Positions 36,176 to 45,900 of a stretch of 64,000 bases of DNA are shown piece after piece (position 1 is the first letter of the stretch; each line of letters starts with the position of its first letter). The stretch covers positions 1-64,000 of the forward strand of contig CAZZJC010000020.1 in NCBI GenBank assembly GCA_964654285.1, in the 5' to 3' direction. Source of the DNA: BJHQ01 sp964654285 (lineage in GTDB: Bacteria > Planctomycetota > UBA11346). Below the pieces are notes generated by a model that saw only the letters and a program-made list of their open reading frames with translations, was not told the origin of the DNA and did not search any database. The position numbers and the translations under genes were made by a program.

Positions 36176-38824
36176 ATGCGTTTTCTCGGCATTTCCTGCG
36201 TCCTGCTGGCAGTCGCCCTGGGCCCCGCCGCCGCCAGCGACAGCGCTCCGGTTCCGGTCAGCCAGGCGGAACCCGCCCCCATACCGAAGGCCCTATCAGA
36301 ATCGGACGCGCAACCGAAGGCCAAGCCCTGGGCGCTGACCGCCGAGGAAATCGCCGCGATCACCGCGCTGGCCGACGAGGCGGTGAAGCTCGGCCTGCCC
36401 GATGCGAAGGGCGCGGAGTTCTGGGAGGGTTCGGTCCAGGTCGAGACGAAGACCAGGCAGGGCAGCAGTTCCAGCGGAGAGCACGGCCAGCACCTCAAGT
36501 TGGCGGATGGATCCTGGCTGATCAACATGCGTCGACGGGTCGTGCCCACGGACACGGTGAGCGTCAAACCGCAGGCGGATGCCAGGATCCTCACCCCGCA
36601 GCAGCTCGCTGATCCGGATTTCGGCAATGGAAACCAGCCCCGGCGCTCCATGGCGGCGATGAAGGCGAACCTGCCGCCGGGTTACCTGGACAAGATGGTG
36701 CAAGCCTTCGTCGAGGCGGATCGGCCCCGGATCAAGGCGATGTTGGACGATCCGGCCGCTTCACGCTTCATGAGGGGCAACATGGGGGACGGCGATATCC
36801 GTCCGCTGCTCCTGATTCGCGCCGGCATCGCCGACGCGATCGCGCAGGCCCATCCCGGCGCGGTCCCGGTCGATGAGTCCAAGGTGGCGTTCGGCGTCTG
36901 GGGTGGCGGACAGGCCAGGCGCCCCCTGATCCTGGATGCTTCCGACCAGCAATTCCACTGGCGGATGCCGCAGAAGAGGATCCCCGGATCGATGGCCACC
37001 ATCGACGGCCCTGAACCGGGGTCGATGCGGCTGGTCCCTCTCGCAGAAAACCTGCGCAAGGCCCTGCTCGGATGGTTCCTGGAAGCCTTCGCCGATCCTG
37101 CCGCGAGCGGCCTCACCCCCGATCGTCTGGCCGCCGCCGTGCAGGCGCTGCAACCCGCCAACGGACCAATCGAGCAGAAACGCAATCTGGAGCGCCTGCT
37201 CGCCGGCTTCGCCCTGCCCGACACCGTGGCCGATGGCGCCGACCTGGCGACCCGCTTGACCGTGTGGCGCACCAGGACCACAGGCCAGGGGCGATTCGAG
37301 GACAGCGACCACCAGGAGCAGTGGTTCGAGTCCATGGATCCGGACCAGCTCAAGCACCTGGGCGAAGATCAGCGCAGGCAGTACGAGGCCTACCAGGCGC
37401 GCAGGAAATCCGACTTCACCGCCAAGGACCTCGACGGCCTGATCGCCCTGGCCGGCGACACCCGGCCGACCCGCTGGATCGATGGCGGCCGCTACCAGGG
37501 CGCCCCGGTCGGGCGGACGGTGGGCGACAACGCCCTGCGTGCCGTGCGCCGCATCCTGGGCGTCGATCCCCGTCTTCTCATCGGCCGCGACATCGCGACG
37601 CCGTGGACCGACAGCGAACGCACCGCCACCGCGACCGCGCTGGCCGAATGGTGGAAGACCAAGACCGGCAAGACCGTGGCCGAGATCCTGAGCAGCGAAC
37701 TGGGTCGGATCCCATTCGATGTCGCGGTCGGCATCCTCGCCAAGGAGGACGACAAGGCCGTCCTCGCTCAGGGCCTGGCGGCGCTCGCCCCGGTGCTCGC
37801 GCAGGCGAAGCCTGACGACCTTGATCCCGCCGCCCTGGGCGGCCTGCTGCGCCTGGCCGGCGACGATGCCGGGATCACTGCCGTCGTCGCGAAATGGCCG
37901 ATCGATGGCGTCCACCATCTGCTGCTCGCGACCTGGCACGACCGCAACGGCAGGCCGGCGTCTTTCGATGCCCTGCTGACCGAGGCCCTGACCGCTCCGG
38001 CCAAGAAGGCCGAGGCCAAACCTGCCCAGCCCGGCCAGGCGACGCCGCCCGCAAGGGCCATGTCGATGGTCCGCTACAACGGCATGGACGAGGAGCAGAC
38101 GCGTCGCCAGCTGATTCTCACGGTGGCGCTGCGCCGTCCGCATCCCGAACGCCTGGTGAAGATCCAGACGGCCATCAGCGGCGGCCTGGACCAGCCCCTG
38201 GTGCAGAACCTGCTCAGTGGCCTGTTCCAGAACCAGGGCAATCTGCACCTGTTCGAGCAGGGCTTGAACGCCCTGCTCGATGGCAGCCAGAACCAGGGCC
38301 GGCGCATCCGCTGGAACACCGCGGAAAGAAAATTGGAGGAGACGAAGCGCGAAGCGATGGCCCTGGCCCTCGTCGCCACGCTGCTTGGTGACCAGCGCAC
38401 CTTTCCCAAGGGTCTGGTGACCATGGACCAGCCCGCAGGCGAGCCGGCCCTCTCCAAGACGATAGAAAAGGAACGCCGGCGCATGCAGACGCCCGGCCAG
38501 ATCAAGTTCGGCTCCACCACCCTGTGGTTGCAGCAGATGGAGGGGGTCAAGGCGCCCACTGCGGTCCGTGATGACTGGCGCGTCTGCGATTTCACCGCAG
38601 CGACCGCCTGCCAGCAGCTGCAATGGAGATTGAACCTGTACCAGCAACGCCAGGCATTCGCGCTCGACCTCAATGCCGAGCCCGCCGCCCGTGACCGCAA
38701 GCTCGATGGCATCCGCCGCCTGATCACCCGCCCGCTCAACCAGCGCCTCAAGGAAGCCGGCCTGCCCGAGCTCGCCGCACCGTCGCCGTCGCCAGCGGTG
38801 AAGGATGAGGATTCGCTGTTCTGA
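36176..38824 (+). CDS. large secreted protein of unknown function, paralogue B
   Basis: 882 residues, signal peptide MRFLGISCVLLAVALGPAAAS. It is a paralogue of the preceding gene, with the same order of conserved blocks (ITALADEAVKLGLPDAKGAEFW near residue 60, LAGDTRPTRWIDGG near 430, DDWRVCDFTA near 800) and extra Gln-rich insertions. The 100-bp spacer and leader are also similar to those of paralogue A, so both have the CGAGG ribosome site. The TGA stop is the first three bases of a hairpin repeat array. No family assignment is possible from the sequence; a periplasmic structural or binding role is the most one can say. Confidence 0.75.
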   Translation: MRFLGISCVLLAVALGPAAASDSAPVPVSQAEPAPIPKALSESDAQPKAKPWALTAEEIAAITALADEAVKLGLPDAKGAEFWEGSVQVETKTRQGSSSSGEHGQHLKLADGSWLINMRRRVVPTDTVSVKPQADARILTPQQLADPDFGNGNQPRRSMAAMKANLPPGYLDKMVQAFVEADRPRIKAMLDDPAASRFMRGNMGDGDIRPLLLIRAGIADAIAQAHPGAVPVDESKVAFGVWGGGQARRPLILDASDQQFHWRMPQKRIPGSMATIDGPEPGSMRLVPLAENLRKALLGWFLEAFADPAASGLTPDRLAAAVQALQPANGPIEQKRNLERLLAGFALPDTVADGADLATRLTVWRTRTTGQGRFEDSDHQEQWFESMDPDQLKHLGEDQRRQYEAYQARRKSDFTAKDLDGLIALAGDTRPTRWIDGGRYQGAPVGRTVGDNALRAVRRILGVDPRLLIGRDIATPWTDSERTATATALAEWWKTKTGKTVAEILSSELGRIPFDVAVGILAKEDDKAVLAQGLAALAPVLAQAKPDDLDPAALGGLLRLAGDDAGITAVVAKWPIDGVHHLLLATWHDRNGRPASFDALLTEALTAPAKKAEAKPAQPGQATPPARAMSMVRYNGMDEEQTRRQLILTVALRRPHPERLVKIQTAISGGLDQPLVQNLLSGLFQNQGNLHLFEQGLNALLDGSQNQGRRIRWNTAERKLEETKREAMALALVATLLGDQRTFPKGLVTMDQPAGEPALSKTIEKERRRMQTPGQIKFGSTTLWLQQMEGVKAPTAVRDDWRVCDFTAATACQQLQWRLNLYQQRQAFALDLNAEPAARDRKLDGIRRLITRPLNQRLKEAGLPELAAPSPSPAVKDEDSLF

Positions 38825-39105
38825 GCAGCCTTCAGGCTGCTCACGGGGGAGCGCCGAAGGCGCGTTACGGGGGCGGGCAGCCCCCGGACAAACAAGAACA
38901 TGGGACGGCGAAGCCGACGCTTCCGGCGCAGCCGGAACCCCGCGCAGCGGGGAAGTTCTTTGGAAGCAGCCTTCAGGCTGCTCACGGGGGAGCGCCGAAG
39001 GCGCGTTACGGGGGCGGGCAGCCCCCGGACAAACAAGAACATGGGACGGCGAAGCCGACGCTTCCGGCGCAGCCGGAACCCCGCGCAGCGGGGAAGTTCT
39101 TTGGA
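38822..39105. repeat. tandem array of two 141-bp multi-hairpin units
   Basis: Two near-identical 141-bp units (38824-38964 and 38965-39105). Each unit is a chain of short perfect hairpins in a row: TGAGCAGCC/GGCTGCTCA (first copy), GCGCC/GGCGC, GGGGGC/GCCCCC, GGC/GCC, TTCCGGC/GCCGGAA and CCCCGC/GCGGGG, four of them with GNA loops (GAA or GCA). The array starts at the TGA of the upstream gene and ends five bases before the stop of the convergent downstream gene. The same unit occurs at 61352-61730. Confidence 0.9.
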
Positions 39106-39109
39106 AACA

Positions 39110-41083
39110 TCAGGAATCCCAGGTGTCGGTGCGGAACGGCCCGGCCGGCAGTCCCGCGCCGTTGCACAGGTTGGCGCCGTCCGGGTTCGTCTCGCAGGCG
39201 TAGCGCACCGCGACCGGGCGGGGCACCGCCGGCGACCGCACCACCACGGCATCGCCAGCGATCGTCGCCTCGGCCCAATGGAAGACGCGGTCGTCGCCGG
39301 CGATGGCGAAGCGCCGGAGCGCGCCGCCACGCGCGACCAGGCCGCCGTCGGCGTGGGCGAAGCGCAGCACGATGGCGCCATCGGCGATGGCGTGCCCGGC
39401 AAGGACCGGACCGGAATGCGCGACGGATTCGCCGTAGACCTGCTTGCGCGCGATCAGCGCCAGGCGGCGGCCGACCTCCTTCTTGTTCATCGGGTGGATG
39501 TTGCCGGCTTCACCGATGTCGAGCAGCACCGCCTGGCCGGTGGCCGGCAGGTTCAGGGTGGCGGTCTGCGATTCGCGGATCACAGCCCAGGAATCGAGCG
39601 GCCCCGGCGCGTCCTTGGACGGCTGGTAGGCGGCGAGCTGGCACCAATAGAAGGCGAAATCCTGGCCCCAGCGCCGGCGCCAGTCGGTGATCAAGGCGGC
39701 GAACAGGATGGCGTAGTCGCGCGCCACGGCGTTGCTCGCGGTGTTGCTCTCGCCCTGGTACCAGAGCGCCCCGCGGATCGCGTAGGGGATGAGCGGCAGC
39801 AGCTGTCCGTTGAAGAGGGCCGAGGGCGCGTTCTGGTCGAATGGCGGCACCTTGGGTTGCGGGATGCCGCCCGGCATCGGGCCGTGCTTCATGCCGAGCT
39901 TCCAGCGCCAGGTGCCGGCGAGCGGCAGCGCCTCGCCCGCGGGTCCGACCAGGCGCAGGAGACGCGCCGGGCTCTTGAAGCCGCCCCGCGCGCCGTGGCT
40001 GTCGACGCGCACGGTGATCAGCACCGAGCCGGCCTTGGCGAGATGCGCCGGCACCGGGTATCTGCGCAGGAACGCCCAGTATTCCGGGGTCAGGATGGTG
40101 GTGGTGCCGACCTGCATCCCGTCGATCCAGGCCTCGTCGCTGTTGTTGATCGCGCCCAGTTCCAGGGTCAGCGGCTGGCCGGCCCAATGGGGCGGGATCT
40201 CGATCCGGCGGCGGAACCACACCGTGCCGGAATGCGCCTTGAGGCCGGGAGCTTCCCACGCTCCGGGCGTCGCGGCCTCGCCCCAGTCGCCGTCGTCCAC
40301 CGCCGGATCGGCCCACTTGCCGGCGATGCCGGGATCCTTCACGTCGCGGGCGGCCTCCCACACCGGCACGCTGTCCTTCCAGGCCTGCAACTCGGCCTGG
40401 AACCGGCGGGTGTCTTCTGCCAACGTCGCCAGGTACGCGGCGTGCTGCCGGCGCACCTCGTCATGGCGCTGGCGGGCGCTCGGGACGCACGCCAGCGCAT
40501 CGACCGCCATCCAGGTCTCGATCGGGGTGCCGCCCCAGGCGCTCACGATGATGCCGATCGGCACGTCGACCTGCGGCCGCAGGTGACGCGCGAAATTCCA
40601 GGCCACCGCGCTGAATTCGCGCACCGTCGCCGGGGTGGCGAGCTGCCAGGCCGCGCCGTCGTCGCGCGTCTGCGGCTCGATCTGCGGATTGCCCGGCAGG
40701 GTGAGCAGCCGGATGCGCGGATCGGTCGCCGCGGCGCAGGCCTCGTCGGGATCGGCCGAGATCGCCACCCGCCACGCCATGTTGCTCTGGCCCGAACCGA
40801 GCCAGACCTCGCCGATCAGCACGTCCTCGATCGCCACGCGCTCGCCGCCGCTGGTCGCGACCAGGCGGTGCGGGCCACCGGCGGGCAGCGCCGCCAGGTC
40901 GACGCGCCAACGTCCCTCGGCGTCGGCGCAGGCGCTGCCCGCGTTCCCGGCGAGGGTCACCTCGACCCGCGACCCGGGTGCGGCCGTGCCCCAGACCGGC
41001 AGAGGCCGGTCGCGTTGCAGCACCGCGTGATCGCTGAAGGGCGTGGCAAGGCGGAGCGTGGAAACCGTCGCGGGCGCGTTCAT
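39110..41083 (-). CDS. sialate O-acetylesterase-like SGNH hydrolase
   Basis: 657 residues. GEVWLGSGQSNMAW gives the nucleophile Ser100 in the GQSNM block of this SGNH-type family, GALWYQGESNT is the conserved central block, and LDIGEAGNIHPMNKKEVGRRLALIA holds the catalytic Asp/His pair. A jelly-roll insertion (SGTVWFRRRIEIPPHWAGQPLTLELGAI) lies in the middle, as in family members. It removes acetyl groups from sugars such as sialic acid or plant polysaccharides. No signal peptide is obvious. Start at 41083; the open frame extends further upstream but only as antisense of other genes. Confidence 0.85.
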   Translation of the reverse strand: MNAPATVSTLRLATPFSDHAVLQRDRPLPVWGTAAPGSRVEVTLAGNAGSACADAEGRWRVDLAALPAGGPHRLVATSGGERVAIEDVLIGEVWLGSGQSNMAWRVAISADPDEACAAATDPRIRLLTLPGNPQIEPQTRDDGAAWQLATPATVREFSAVAWNFARHLRPQVDVPIGIIVSAWGGTPIETWMAVDALACVPSARQRHDEVRRQHAAYLATLAEDTRRFQAELQAWKDSVPVWEAARDVKDPGIAGKWADPAVDDGDWGEAATPGAWEAPGLKAHSGTVWFRRRIEIPPHWAGQPLTLELGAINNSDEAWIDGMQVGTTTILTPEYWAFLRRYPVPAHLAKAGSVLITVRVDSHGARGGFKSPARLLRLVGPAGEALPLAGTWRWKLGMKHGPMPGGIPQPKVPPFDQNAPSALFNGQLLPLIPYAIRGALWYQGESNTASNAVARDYAILFAALITDWRRRWGQDFAFYWCQLAAYQPSKDAPGPLDSWAVIRESQTATLNLPATGQAVLLDIGEAGNIHPMNKKEVGRRLALIARKQVYGESVAHSGPVLAGHAIADGAIVLRFAHADGGLVARGGALRRFAIAGDDRVFHWAEATIAGDAVVVRSPAVPRPVAVRYACETNPDGANLCNGAGLPAGPFRTDTWDS

Positions 41084-41209
41084 GGCAGGATCCAGACGTT
41101 GGGGCGGCGCAGCCTGCGGTCGCAGGAATGGCGGGGAAGGGGGGATCCGGCCGATGGGTGGAAGGAACCGGCTTGCCTGCGTCCGCCCCGGGCATGTCAT
41201 GCCCCACGC

Positions 41210-42238
41210 ATGCGCCGGCTCGTGGTCACCTTCGTCCGCATCGGCGACCTCGCCATGCTGCTGCCGCTCCTGCGCCATCTCGCGCGCGGCAGCGAGCTGC
41301 ATGTGCTGGCACGACCCTGGACGAAAGACCTGCTGGGCGGCCAGGGCTGGATCGCCGGCATCCACGGCTGCGCCACGCCGCACAAGGGCGGCAGCTGGTT
41401 CGGCGATCTGCTGTGGGGCGGCGAACGCCGGCGGCTGCTGGCCGAACACGGCGGACGCTACGACGAGATCATCCGCATGGCGCGCGAATCGCCGGCCATG
41501 TTGCGCTGGGTCGCCCAGGCGCGCGGCCACGCCGTCGAGCGCGTGATCGACATCAGCCTGCGCGGGCCGCGCCAGCCGGTCGATCAGGTCGGCGATGCGC
41601 TGGCGGCGGCCGGGATCGGCCTCGACGGCTTCGATCCGGTGCCGCGCCTCGACGTGCCGGAGGCCGACCTGGCGGCGGCGCGCGCCGACCTGGCGACCCT
41701 GGGCCGCCGGGTGGTGCTGGTGCAGACCGGCTCGTCGCTGACCGACCGCCGCTGGCGCCCGCGGCCGAACCTGAAGGGCCTCGCCAATGCCCAGTGGGCG
41801 GCCTGGTTCGCCCGGCTTTTCGCCGAGGATTCCTGCGACGCCATCGCTCTGGTCGGTTCGCGCAATGAAACCGCCCAGGCCGCGGCGGTCGTCGCCGCCT
41901 GCCCGGGCGCGCTGCGGCCGCGCCTGCACCTGCGCCTGGATTGGAACCTGCGCACCCTGGCCGCCCGCTTCGCGGCGGCGCATGCGGCGATCTCGATCGA
42001 TACCGGGCCGGGGCATCTGGCGGCGGCGGTCGGCTGCCCGCTGGTGTCGGTGTTCGGTCCCTCTGATCCGAAGCTGTTCCTGCCGCGCGGCCCGGGCCGG
42101 GTCGAACTCGTGCTGGGCAGCGCGCCATGCCAGTTCTGCCTCGGCACGCCGCGTTTCGATGCCTGCCGCGACAATTCCTGTTTGAATCGTATCGAGATCG
42201 ATGCGCTGATGGCTTCCTGGCGTCGGCTCGCCCGCTGA
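41210..42238 (+). CDS. glycosyltransferase family 9 (heptosyltransferase-like)
   Basis: 342 residues. The GT9 signature is clear: N-terminal MRRLVVTFVRIGDLAMLLPLLRHL, then VVLVQTGSS, and ISIDTGPGHLAAAVGCPLVSVFGPSDPKLF, which is the nucleotide-sugar binding block. These enzymes add heptose or similar sugars to the lipopolysaccharide inner core at the cytoplasmic face, which would imply a Gram-negative envelope. The start at 41210 begins exactly at the conserved first strand. It is followed after 101 bases by lspA. Confidence 0.85.
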   Translation: MRRLVVTFVRIGDLAMLLPLLRHLARGSELHVLARPWTKDLLGGQGWIAGIHGCATPHKGGSWFGDLLWGGERRRLLAEHGGRYDEIIRMARESPAMLRWVAQARGHAVERVIDISLRGPRQPVDQVGDALAAAGIGLDGFDPVPRLDVPEADLAAARADLATLGRRVVLVQTGSSLTDRRWRPRPNLKGLANAQWAAWFARLFAEDSCDAIALVGSRNETAQAAAVVAACPGALRPRLHLRLDWNLRTLAARFAAAHAAISIDTGPGHLAAAVGCPLVSVFGPSDPKLFLPRGPGRVELVLGSAPCQFCLGTPRFDACRDNSCLNRIEIDALMASWRRLAR

Positions 42239-42339
42239 TTTTCCGGGCCGGAACCCGGCACGGACTGCACCAGTTCCCTCGCGCCGTTTGGGCAAACGCG
42301 CAATTGCCTGCCTGCCGACGGCAGCCACACTCCGCCGCC

Positions 42340-42969
42340 GTGGAACCGTCTGCTGCTACGCCCGCTCCTTCCGCCCACCCTGGCAGCGATCCCGCGCGAT
42401 CCTTCACGGCCTGGCCGCGCTGGTTCTGGCCCGCGGCGGTGGGCTGCCTGGTGCTCGACCAGGCGAGCAAATGGTGGCTGCAGGGCAAGGTGGTCGGGGT
42501 GGACGCGGCATTCCACGACGGCTCGTTTCCCGCCGGTTACCCGCGCTGGCTCGAATGGCACCTCAATCCCGGCATCGGCTTCAGCATCCTGCGCGGGCAT
42601 CCCGGCGTGGTCGCCCTGCTGACCGTGGTGCTGGTCCCGGTGCTGACCTGGATCTGGTGGCGGCAGTTCCGCCTGCTCGGCGCCTGGGAAAACCTCGCCT
42701 TCGGTCTGGTGCTGGGCGGCGCGCTCGGCAACGCCATCGATCGTCTCCTGTCCCAGGCCGGGATGATGGGCGGGGTGCGCGACTTCATCCATGTCGATCT
42801 CGGCTTCTGGCCGTTCAACCCCTGGCCGACCTTCAACATCGCTGATGCTGGCCTGTCGGTGGGATTCGTGGTAATCATCCTGTTGTCCTTCCGCCGGCCC
42901 ACCCCGGCCCCGGCGACCCGTCCCTCGTCTGCCCCTGCGGATGCCCTGCGCCAGACCACGGAGCCCTAG
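42340..42969 (+). CDS. lspA: lipoprotein signal peptidase (signal peptidase II)
   Basis: 209 residues from a GTG start. Four membrane helices are visible. LVLDQASKWWL, LNPGIGFSILRG, LGGALGNAIDRL (catalytic Asp134) and VRDFIHVDLGF with WPTFNIADAGL (catalytic Asp169) are the family motifs in order. It cleaves signal peptides of acylated prolipoproteins, such as the one at 18254. The 25-residue Pro/Ser-rich N-terminal extension is unusual; the only ATG in frame lies inside the upstream glycosyltransferase gene, so GTG at 42340 is the best start. It ends three bases before the GTPase fusion gene. Confidence 0.9.
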   Translation: MEPSAATPAPSAHPGSDPARSFTAWPRWFWPAAVGCLVLDQASKWWLQGKVVGVDAAFHDGSFPAGYPRWLEWHLNPGIGFSILRGHPGVVALLTVVLVPVLTWIWWRQFRLLGAWENLAFGLVLGGALGNAIDRLLSQAGMMGGVRDFIHVDLGFWPFNPWPTFNIADAGLSVGFVVIILLSFRRPTPAPATRPSSAPADALRQTTEP

Positions 42970-42972
42970 ACC

Positions 42973-45900
42973 ATGCAGACCAATCCGGCGACGCGGGAGA
43001 TCGTGATCAAGGTGGTCTATTGCGGCCCGGGCCTGGCCGGCAAATCGACCAATCTGCAGCATCTGCACGACCAGGCCGCGCCGGGCACGGCGACCGATCT
43101 GCTCACCGTCGACAGCCATTCCGAACGCGCGATCCGCTTCGAGCGCATCTACGACGAGCTCGGCCTGGTGCGCGGCCACCGCGTCCGCGCCGAGTTCTGG
43201 ACCATCCCCGGACAGAGCTACTACGCCGCCACCCGCAAGGCGGTGCTCGCCGGCGTCGACGGGGTGGTGTTCGTGGCCGACAGCCGGCGCGAGGCGATGG
43301 ACGAGAACGTCGATGCGATGAACGAGCTGCTCGCCAACCTGCGCGCGCTCGGCCAGCCGGAAGACCTGCCGATCGTCCTGCAGTACAACAAGCTCGACCT
43401 GCCCACCGCGACCCGGCGCGAGCAGCTCGAACCGCTGCTCAACATCCGTGGTTGGCCGAGCTTCACCGCCACCGCGATCCGTGGTGAAGGCGTGACCGAG
43501 ACCGCCCGCGCGGTGCTCGACCGCATCATCGGCCGCTTGGGTGGCCAGGCGTCCGAGGCCGCCCCGGAACCGCAGCCGATGCCGGCCCAGGTCACGGGCC
43601 CGCGCACCTGGCTGATCTCGTGCTGGCGCTGCCAGACCATGCTCGAGGTGTCCGAGGCCAAGCCGGGCGCGACCTACACCTGCGGCGCCTGCGCCAGCAT
43701 CGTCGAGGTGGTCGACAGCGAACGCGGCCTGACCCGTCAGCCCGGTCCCAAGTCGGGACAGAACCCGGTCATTCCGGGTCCCAAGTCCGGCCCCAATCCG
43801 ATCACGATGCGCGAGGACAGCGGCGGCTATGCGGCGCAGCCGGTGCGCGAGCCCAGCGGCAGCCAGGCCGCGCTGCGACCGAGCCCGGTCGAGGCGGCGG
43901 GGACGGTACCCGGTTCGGGCGGCACCTTCCCGATCGATGGTTTCGTGGTGGTCGCCCTGATGGAGGAGACCCCGCTCGGCCGCCGCATGCGGGTGCGCGA
44001 GAACGCCGGCAGCCGGCACCACCGCGCGGTGGTGCTCAGTCGGGCCACGATGGGCCTGGCGGGCTACCGCGACGGCCTGGAACCCTACATCCGCCTGGGC
44101 GGGCCGGTGCGGCACCCGAACGTGCTCCTGCTCAACCAGTTCTTCAACCTGCCCGATGGCGCGGTGCTGCTCTCGAACGATGCGCCCGAGCACGAACCGC
44201 TTTCGCACGTGCTGGCGCGCCGGCGCGCCCTGGCGCCACCGCATGCCATGGGTGTCATCCGCCAGATCGCCCTCGCCCTGGAGGAATCCGCGCGGCACGG
44301 CGTCGTGCACGGCTGGCTGCGCCCCGAGATCGTCCTGGTGTCGGCCGACGGCAACGTCCTGGTCGATGAGCTGTGCATCCCGAAACCGCACCGCTTCCTG
44401 GTGCGCGAACTCGCCGGCGCCAGCGCGGCGACCGAATACTACCTCGCGCCCGAGCATATCGGCGAGGAGACCCGCTCCGACATCCGCAGCGACATCTTCT
44501 GCCTCGGCGCCCTGCTCTTCCGCATGATCACCGGCGAGGGGCTGGTCACCGGCTACAGCGCGCACGAGGCCCTGCACAAGATCGCCGCCAACGGGGCGCG
44601 GCCGCTGCGCGCGACCCAGGCCCCGGTGTCGCGTGAACTCGACGTGTTCTACAAGCGCCTGGTCGCGATCGAACGCGGCGAGCGCTTCCAGTCCTACCAT
44701 GAATTGATCGAGGCCCTCGACCGCTTCGGCGGCGGGGCGAAGCGCCAGACCATGCGCCTGACCCAGAGCGTCGGACCGAACCAGCCTGGGCAGCGGCTCG
44801 GCCTGGGTTCCCCAGCGGCGGGGGCCGGCGGCGGCACGGTCGCGACCCGGCGCACCACGGCCGGATTGGGTGCGCGCCCGCCCAGCCAGGCCGTCGCCCG
44901 CGCCGGCGGCGAACCGCGCGAAAGCCGGTCGCGCAGCGGCGGCGGCAGCGGCAGCGGCACCATCATCCTGATCCTGGTGCTGGTCCTGCTCGCCGGTGCG
45001 GCCGCCGCCGGGTATTTCGTCTTCTTCGCCCCGAAGCCGCGTCCGGTGGTGATCGATGCCGGAGACACGCCGACGACCCCGGGCGCAACCCCGGCGAAGC
45101 CGGCGACCGCGCCGTCGGTGCCGCCTGGACCGGCTCCGGTCGCCACGGCCGCACCCACCCTGCCCGCTCCCACGACCCCTCCGGTGCCGCCGACCTCCGT
45201 CGCCCCGGTGCTGGTGCCGGCGAACACCGTGACCACGGCCAATCCGGCTCCCGTGGCCGCCGATCCGCCACCGGTCCCGGTGCCCGATACCCCCGTTCCG
45301 GTCGTCAAGGTGGTCGAGCCGGATCCGGCGGAGACGCCGCAGGCGCGGGCGATGCGCCTGCGCACCGTCCGGGTCGCGATCACCGACGATGCCATGTCGG
45401 GACGCTTCGCCTCCGCCCTGGAGATGTGCGGCGAACTCGACACCGAGCTCGAACGCAGGCAGAAGGCCGAATGGGTGGCGAAGAAGCACCAGGACGCGCG
45501 CCAAGCCCTGGAGCAGAAGGCCGCCGGCATGGATGCTGCGGCGGCCAAGACCGCCCTCGACAACGCCGTCATGCTCTGGCGCATGCCTGGCGATCGCGAA
45601 TGGGCCGACAAGGTGCTCAAGCAGCCGCGCGCCGTCGCGCCGGCTCCGGTGACGCCGCCGCCAGCGCCGCCGGCCCCCCCAGTCGTCGCGCCACCGGCGC
45701 CCGCCCCCCCGCCTCATCCGGTCACGGCGACGAAGCCGGTGAAGCCGCCTGAGCCGGTGAAACCCGATCCGGCGAAGACGGCCCCCACCGCGCCGGCGCA
45801 GCCCGAACCGGCCGCCCCGCCGGAACGCACCATGGGCGATGTCGCGGTCGATCTCGCCAAGGCCCTGCACCAGGGGAACGCGCAGCAGATCGCAGCCGTG

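Noticed and set aside
32800..36651. A 1,283-codon open frame on the minus strand
   Set aside because: It is antisense to paralogue A and crosses the rny start. The product is low-complexity Arg/Gly/Ala sequence with no domain. High GC content removes stops from the opposite strand.
38822..39105. CRISPR array
   Set aside because: The 141-bp units are directly adjacent copies with no unique spacers and no cas genes nearby.
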